Shown here: positions 31,371 to 35,534 of the stretch, piece by piece
Position numbering within the stretch: the first letter of the stretch is position 1
How the letters are laid out: each line of letters starts with the position of its first letter
NCBI GenBank assembly: GCA_944375745.1
Contig: CALWAV010000063.1
Location: forward strand, 1-35,534
Reading direction: 5' to 3'
DNA length: 35,534 bases
Source of the DNA: an uncultured Merdimonas sp.
GTDB lineage: Bacteria; Bacillota; Clostridia; Lachnospirales; Lachnospiraceae
Notes under the pieces: model-generated
What the model saw: only the letters and a program-made list of their open reading frames with translations
The model's database searches: none
What the model was told of the DNA's origin: nothing
Position numbers and translations under genes: made by a program

Positions 31371-32564
31371 ATGACGGGGGAAAGAAAAAAGCGCATATTT
31401 GAAGTGATCCAAATTGGTTTCGATGAGGACTGGCAGAGCAGAACCTTTGACGTGCTGCTTCTGGCCATGATTGTGGTAAACCTTGCGATTGCCTGTTATT
31501 CCACCTTTGAGGACGCGGCTTCCTATATGCCTATTTTAGGGAAAATCGAGCTGGTGACAGAGGTGTGTTTTGCGCTGGAATACGGCTTGCGTGTCTGGAC
31601 CGCGGAATATCTGTATCCCAAAATGACACCTGGAAAAGCTGTTGTAAAATATATGACCTCCTTCAACGGTGTGATTGATCTGCTGTCGTTTCTTCCTTAT
31701 TTTCTTCCCATCTTCTTCCCAACGGGCATGGTAGCCTTCCGGATGTTCCGGGTGGTACGGATTTTCCGTCTGTTCCGTGTCAATGCCTATTACGATTCTC
31801 TGAATGTGATCGCGGATGTAATCCGGGGAAAGCGAGACCAGATTTTGTCTTCCATATTTATTATTCTGGTACTGATGCTGGCCTCCTCTCTGTGTATGTA
31901 CAGCCTGGAGCATGAGGCGCAGCCGGAAGTGTTTCGGAATGCCTTTTCCGGATTCTGGTGGGCGGTATCCACCCTGCTGACCGTGGGTTATGGAGATATT
32001 TATCCGGTTACCATAGCCGGACGGATTTTCGGCATTGTGATTACCTTTCTGGGCGTGGGAATGGTGGCGATTCCCACCGGTATTCTTTCCGCCGGTTTTG
32101 TGGAGCAGTACAGCCGCCTGAAAAGCCTGAACGCTTATTCCGCGGAAGCGGACATTCATTTTGTCCGTCTGGAAGTGGGAAAAGAGCATCCCTGGCTGAA
32201 CCAGAGTGTTAGCGGGCTTTCCCTGCCGCCCGGCCTTCTGATGGCGGCGATTCAGAGACGGGGAAAGGTGGTGGTGCCCCGGGGAGATACGGTGATTCAG
32301 GAAGGCGACAGTCTGATTCTGGGCGCGGAGAGCTATCAGTATGAGGAGGGAATCCAGCTTCGGGAGATTGTGCTGAAGGAGAATCATCCCTGGGTGAATC
32401 AGGAGATCCGGGAATTGGACCTTTCAAGAAAGACGCTGATTGTCATGGTACGCAGAGACGGAAAGCTGATGATCCCCACGGGAACTCTGAAGCTGCAGGC
32501 CGGGGATATGATATTGTTGTATACAAAGAAGAATTACCGGGAAATGCAGATCCTGGAAGTATGA
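31371..32564 (+). CDS. Voltage-gated potassium channel with two RCK_C (TrkA-C) domains
   Basis: A 397-aa six-transmembrane channel. S1 lies at about 26-43, S2 55-73, S3 98-117, and S4 at 121-138 with regularly spaced arginines (FRMFRVVRIFRLFR), the voltage sensor. S5 is at about 159-178, the pore has the K+ selectivity filter TVGYGD (204-209), and S6 spans 215-240. The cytoplasmic tail holds two TrkA-C-like domains (about 261-325 and 331-397), each starting with a similar (L/V)EVGKEHPWLNQ or VLKENHPWVNQ segment, and no full RCK_N Rossmann domain. The tail likely gates the channel by binding a ligand such as a dinucleotide. The ATG at 31371 follows GGAGGAGGA; a longer frame from 31218 crosses the promoter. 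Confidence 0.92.
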   Translation: MTGERKKRIFEVIQIGFDEDWQSRTFDVLLLAMIVVNLAIACYSTFEDAASYMPILGKIELVTEVCFALEYGLRVWTAEYLYPKMTPGKAVVKYMTSFNGVIDLLSFLPYFLPIFFPTGMVAFRMFRVVRIFRLFRVNAYYDSLNVIADVIRGKRDQILSSIFIILVLMLASSLCMYSLEHEAQPEVFRNAFSGFWWAVSTLLTVGYGDIYPVTIAGRIFGIVITFLGVGMVAIPTGILSAGFVEQYSRLKSLNAYSAEADIHFVRLEVGKEHPWLNQSVSGLSLPPGLLMAAIQRRGKVVVPRGDTVIQEGDSLILGAESYQYEEGIQLREIVLKENHPWVNQEIRELDLSRKTLIVMVRRDGKLMIPTGTLKLQAGDMILLYTKKNYREMQILEV

Positions 32565-32791
32565 GATTTATTCCATCAGAATTCTTAGTTTACAGACACG
32601 ATACGTGCGGGAGTATGAACCGGGAATGAAGCCGGCAGAGGAAATAAGAGGGTATTTTGCCTTTCGCGAACAGTGAAAAGAAAATATCTGACTGCAGATA
32701 CAGGGGCGGCATGGTAGAATCAGGACAGGGAAAACAACCGTGCAGCAGACAAAATAGACTGAGATTAAAAAACTTCTGAGCGAAATCTGCA
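32565..32791. other. Intergenic stretch, no gene seen
   Basis: No ORF with a ribosome binding site. A TAGAAT box at about 32715 could be a promoter -10, but nothing clear follows it. Confidence 0.5.
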
Positions 32792-33022
32792 ATGTCGTCT
32801 GTTGGCAGAAGAGCAGCCGTTGCTAATAACGACCAGATCGCGCAAGGTATTGCAGCCGGCGTGGCGGCAGCTATGATGACTCAGAATGAACTTTTAACAC
32901 AACAGAATCAACTTCTTTTTGAAATACTCAACAAGGATACATCTATTAATCTTGATGGGCGTGAATTAGTTATAGGAATAGATGAAAGAAGGGCAAGGAA
33001 TGGATTTGGTTTTAGTGGATAG
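32792..33022 (+). pseudogene. C-terminal remnant of a phage tail tape-measure protein
   Basis: A 76-codon frame without a ribosome binding site. It is open only from a stop shortly upstream. The repeats NNDQIAQGIAAGVAAAM and the end INLDGRELVIGIDERRARNGF are typical of the extreme C terminus of tape-measure or tail-fibre-related phage proteins. No other phage gene is present, so it is read as a decayed prophage fragment. It could instead be a small functional protein, but nothing supports translation. Confidence 0.55.
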
Positions 33023-33242
33023 TCGTCTTGACGAAAAGAAAGGGAATGAAATTTCATCCCATTGGAAAAACTAATGGTATGCAAAAACGTATAATTTTGT
33101 TGCAAATTCTGATGCAAATTTGAAGAAAAGGATGACGCAAGACGGCACAAGATGAAAGTATTAAATATAGAAGAATCCCGTATTTGCGCTATGATGACAC
33201 GGGACGAAATAAGACAAAATTCATTCCGTCAAGAAAAAATAC
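33023..33242. other. Intergenic stretch after the phage remnant
   Basis: AT-rich, with a short dyad at 33042-33060 and no supported gene. An ATG at 33152 opens a 46-codon frame without family features that overlaps the ylxM promoter, so it is not called. Confidence 0.5.
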
Positions 33243-33283
33243 TTGACACCCGCCTCCTTTTTGTGTATGATAGTCAGGCGGGT
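33243..33283 (+). promoter_or_regulatory. Strong ylxM-ffh promoter flanked by an inverted repeat
   Basis: TTGACA (33243-33248) and TATGAT (33266-33271) are separated by 17 bp. ACCCGCCT (33248-33255) and AGGCGGGT (33276-33283) form an 8-bp inverted repeat around the -10. Transcription from about 33278 would leave a leader of only about 13 nt before the ATG at 33291. Confidence 0.75.
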
Positions 33284-33290
33284 GATGAGC

Positions 33291-33623
33291 ATGGAGAAAA
33301 TTTTGGAGCAGGCTCTCCTTTATGATTTTTACGGGGAACTGCTGACAGAGCATCAGAAGCAGATATATGAGGATGTGGTTTTTAACGACTACTCCCTCAG
33401 TGAGGTGGCCGAGGAGCAGGGAATCAGCCGTCAGGGCGTGCATGACCTGATTAAGCGCTGCAATAAGATTCTGCAGGATTATGAGTCCAAGCTTCACCTG
33501 GTGGAAAAATTTGTGGCCATTAAAGAGCAGATTAAGAAGATGGAGGCCTCACTGCAGGGGACGGAGCAGCCTGACAGAGAAGAGCTGATTCGCCAGCTTA
33601 ATGAAATATTGGAGAATTTGTAG
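33291..33623 (+). CDS. ylxM: YlxM, sigma-70 region 4-like DNA-binding protein of the SRP operon
   Basis: A 110-aa helical protein with a helix-turn-helix of sigma-region-4 type: [20 protein letters not shown], then [24 protein letters not shown] coiled-coil-like C terminus follows. YlxM lies upstream of ffh in most Firmicutes and, in streptococci, affects SRP function. Three in-frame ATGs exist (33267 region, 33285, 33291). The ATG at 33291 is preferred because GGCGGG (33277-33282) is at a workable distance, but the leader is very short. The stop TAG directly abuts the ffh ATG. Confidence 0.92.
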   Translation: MEKILEQALLYDFYGELLTEHQKQIYEDVVFNDYSLSEVAEEQGISRQGVHDLIKRCNKILQDYESKLHLVEKFVAIKEQIKKMEASLQGTEQPDREELIRQLNEILENL

Positions 33624-34970
33624 ATGGCATTTGAAAGTTTATCTGATAAATTACAGAATGTATTCAAAAACCTGCGGGGCAAGGGACGCCTTTCGGAAGC
33701 GGATGTAAAAGCTTCTCTGAAGGAAGTCAAGATGGCGCTTCTGGAAGCGGATGTAAGCTTCAAGGTGGTCAAGCAGTTTATCAAGGCTGTGGAAGAGCGG
33801 GCCATCGGCGCTGATGTGATGAACAGCCTGACGCCGGGCCAGCAGGTGATTAAGATTGTTCACGAGGAACTGATCCGCCTGATGGGAAGCGAGACCACAG
33901 AGCTTAAGCTGAACAGCAGCGGAATCACGGTTCTTATGATGATGGGTCTTCAGGGAGCCGGCAAGACGACCACGGCTGCCAAGCTGGCAGGCAAGCTGAA
34001 GGCGAAAGGAAAGCGGCCTCTTCTGGCTGCCTGTGACGTATACCGGCCGGCCGCGATTAAGCAGCTTCAGGTAAACGGCGAAAAGCAGGGCGTGGAAGTC
34101 TTCACGATGGGCGAAAATCAGAAGCCTGTCAATATTGCCAGGGGCGCTTATGAGCATGCCAGAAAAAATGGTTTTAATGTGGTAATCCTCGATACGGCAG
34201 GCCGTCTGCATATCGATGAGGATATGATGAAGGAGCTCCAGGAGATCCGGGAGAATGTCCCGATTGACCAGACGCTTCTGACCGTAGACGCCATGACCGG
34301 ACAGGACGCGGTCAATGTGGCGACTGCATTTGAGGAAAAGATAGGAATCGACGGTGTGATCTTGACCAAGCTGGACGGCGACACCCGGGGCGGCGCGGCT
34401 CTTTCCATCAAGGCTGTGACCGGAAAGCCCATTCTGTTTGTGGGTATGGGCGAGAAGCTTTCCGATTTGGAACAGTTTTATCCCGATCGTATGGCGTCCC
34501 GTATTCTGGGCATGGGCGATGTGCTGACTCTGATTGAGAAGGCCCAGGAAAATGTGGACGAGGAAAAAGCCAAGGCCATGACCCAGAAGCTTAAGAAAGC
34601 GCAGTTTGGTTTTGACGATTATCTGGAAAGCATGAACCAGATGAAGAAGATGGGAGGTCTGTCCAGCGTGCTGGCTATGCTGCCGGGGCTGGGAAGCCAG
34701 ATGAAGGGCATCGAGGATGCTATAGATGAAAAGAAAATGGCCAGGACGGAAGCGATTATTCTGTCTATGACGCCAAAGGAAAGATCCAATCCCGAGATCT
34801 TGAACCCGTCCAGAAAGCACAGAATCGCAAAGGGCGCGGGAGTGGATATCGCGGAAGTGAACCGCCTGGTCAAGCAGTTTGAGCAGATGCGCAAGATGAT
34901 GAAACAGATGCCGGGCATGATGGGCGGCGGTAAATTCGGTAAAAGGGGACGTTTAAAATTTCCCTTTTAA
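33624..34970 (+). CDS. ffh: Signal recognition particle protein Ffh (SRP54)
   Basis: A 448-aa SRP GTPase that binds signal peptides and SRP RNA. The N domain is at 1-90. The G domain has GLQGAGKTT (108-116), CDVYRPAAIKQL, LDTAGRLHIDEDMM and TKLDGDTRGGAALS. The methionine-rich M domain (about 300-448) ends with MRKMMKQMPGMMGGGKFGKRGR. It starts at the base right after the ylxM stop and is therefore translationally coupled. Confidence 0.97.
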   Translation: MAFESLSDKLQNVFKNLRGKGRLSEADVKASLKEVKMALLEADVSFKVVKQFIKAVEERAIGADVMNSLTPGQQVIKIVHEELIRLMGSETTELKLNSSGITVLMMMGLQGAGKTTTAAKLAGKLKAKGKRPLLAACDVYRPAAIKQLQVNGEKQGVEVFTMGENQKPVNIARGAYEHARKNGFNVVILDTAGRLHIDEDMMKELQEIRENVPIDQTLLTVDAMTGQDAVNVATAFEEKIGIDGVILTKLDGDTRGGAALSIKAVTGKPILFVGMGEKLSDLEQFYPDRMASRILGMGDVLTLIEKAQENVDEEKAKAMTQKLKKAQFGFDDYLESMNQMKKMGGLSSVLAMLPGLGSQMKGIEDAIDEKKMARTEAIILSMTPKERSNPEILNPSRKHRIAKGAGVDIAEVNRLVKQFEQMRKMMKQMPGMMGGGKFGKRGRLKFPF

Positions 34971-35010
34971 ATATAACAAATGTACAGCATAAAATGCGGA
35001 GGTGAATGAG

Positions 35011-35256
35011 ATGGCAGTAAAAATCAGATTAAGAAGAATGGGTCAGAAGAAAGCTCCTTTCTATAGAATCGTTGTAGCAGATTCCAGATCCCCGAGAGAC
35101 GGACGTTTCATTGAGGAAATCGGAACCTATGATCCGAACACTGATCCGAGTACTTTCAAGGTGGACGTTGAGGCAGCTAAGAAGTGGCTGGCTAACGGCG
35201 CACAGCCTACTGAAGTGGTTGGCAAGATCCTGAAGGCAGCCGGCGTTGAGAAATAA
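35011..35256 (+). CDS. rpsP: 30S ribosomal protein S16
   Basis: An 81-aa protein with the standard start [26 protein letters not shown] and the usual GTYDP turn. The frame is open from 35002, but GCGGAGGTG precedes the ATG at 35011, which also matches the family start. It follows ffh as in most Firmicutes. Confidence 0.97.
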   Translation: MAVKIRLRRMGQKKAPFYRIVVADSRSPRDGRFIEEIGTYDPNTDPSTFKVDVEAAKKWLANGAQPTEVVGKILKAAGVEK

Positions 35257-35268
35257 TCGAGGTAGGAC

Positions 35269-35499
35269 ATGAAGGAATTAGTAGAAGTGATTGCAAAATC
35301 ACTGGTGGAGCATCCCGATGAGGTAGTCGTTACAGAGACGGAGAACGACAAGTCCATTCTTGTGGAACTCCGCGTAGCGCCTTCGGATATGGGCAAAGTG
35401 ATCGGCAAACAGGGCCGTATCGCCAAGGCCATCCGCAGTGTGGTAAAGGCAGCCTCCTCGAAGGAAGACAAAAAAGTAGTAGTGGAGATTCTTCAGTAG
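35269..35499 (+). CDS. khpA: KH-domain RNA-binding protein KhpA
   Basis: A 76-aa single KH-domain protein (YlqC). The KH motif is GKVIGKQGRIAKAIRSVVKAA. With KhpB it affects cell elongation and division and binds RNA in Gram-positive bacteria. It follows rpsP by 12 bp; rimM and trmD are expected next but lie beyond the window. Confidence 0.94.
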   Translation: MKELVEVIAKSLVEHPDEVVVTETENDKSILVELRVAPSDMGKVIGKQGRIAKAIRSVVKAASSKEDKKVVVEILQ

Positions 35500-35515
35500 A
35501 ACCTCCTGGGAAGCG

Positions 35516-35534
35516 GCGGGTGGAGACACCCGCT
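35516..35534 (+). terminator. Hairpin at the window end (incomplete)
   Basis: GCGGGTG (35516-35522) pairs with CACCCGC (35527-35533) around a GAGA loop. The window ends before any T run, so it may be a terminator or an intra-operon hairpin. Confidence 0.4.

Noticed and set aside
33152-33340. A 46-codon frame starting at ATG 33152
   Set aside because: No family features, no clear ribosome binding site, and it crosses the strong ylxM promoter and start.

Overview
The window looks like chromosome from a Gram-positive anaerobe of the class Clostridia, most likely a Lachnospiraceae (Blautia/Clostridium XIVa-type) gut bacterium. The evidence is AAGGAGG-type ribosome binding sites, sigma-A promoters, a plsX-acpP-rnc-smc-ftsY run, a ylxM-ffh-rpsP-khpA run, a clostridial-type tmRNA tag, and many regulators of families common in that group (PadR-HAAS, BlaI-BlaR1, lantibiotic-type two-component/ABC sets). 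By eye the composition is near half GC, apart from one clearly AT-rich patch at about 30165-31300.

Left part (1-8394): the 3' end of a methylenetetrahydrofolate reductase gene; a divergent two-component system (857-3084, minus); a PepD dipeptidase; a DUF368/PopT polyprenyl-phosphate transporter; and a three-gene LanFEG-like ABC transporter (5988-8394). The same 18-bp tandem-half-site motif lies before the response regulator and before the ABC operon, so these two blocks probably form one peptide-antibiotic sensing and resistance module split by pepD and popT. A promoter followed within about 65 nt by a strong terminator (5739-5838) may make a small RNA.

Middle (8395-18735): 41-bp tandem repeats with an inverted copy; ssrA (tmRNA); a small unknown gene; a metallo-beta-lactamase-fold protein with a Crp/Fnr regulator; convergently, a CoA-disulfide-reductase/rhodanese fusion with a second rhodanese; a PadR-HAAS pair with a palindrome in its promoter; a membrane-anchored protein with a possible permuted papain-like fold; and a BlaI/BlaR1-type pair with two operator dyads.

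Right part (18736-35534): the lipid, RNA-processing, chromosome and SRP housekeeping block. The two conserved runs are separated by about 7.7 kb between ftsY and ylxM. That stretch holds threonine ammonia-lyase, an HPr-domain/D-2-hydroxyacid-dehydrogenase fusion, a manganese riboswitch with mntP, a frameshifted and apparently truncated DUF6688-like gene, an AT-rich orphan gene, a voltage-gated K+ channel with RCK_C domains, and a phage tail tape-measure remnant. It reads as an accessory-gene hotspot.

The most unusual item is the HPr-dehydrogenase fusion (26934-28223). Its HPr domain aligns without gaps to classical HPr, keeps His15, and has Asn where the regulatory Ser46 should be. The dehydrogenase half keeps the full Arg/Glu/His catalytic set. 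No CRISPR array, tRNA, rRNA or complete insertion sequence was seen.
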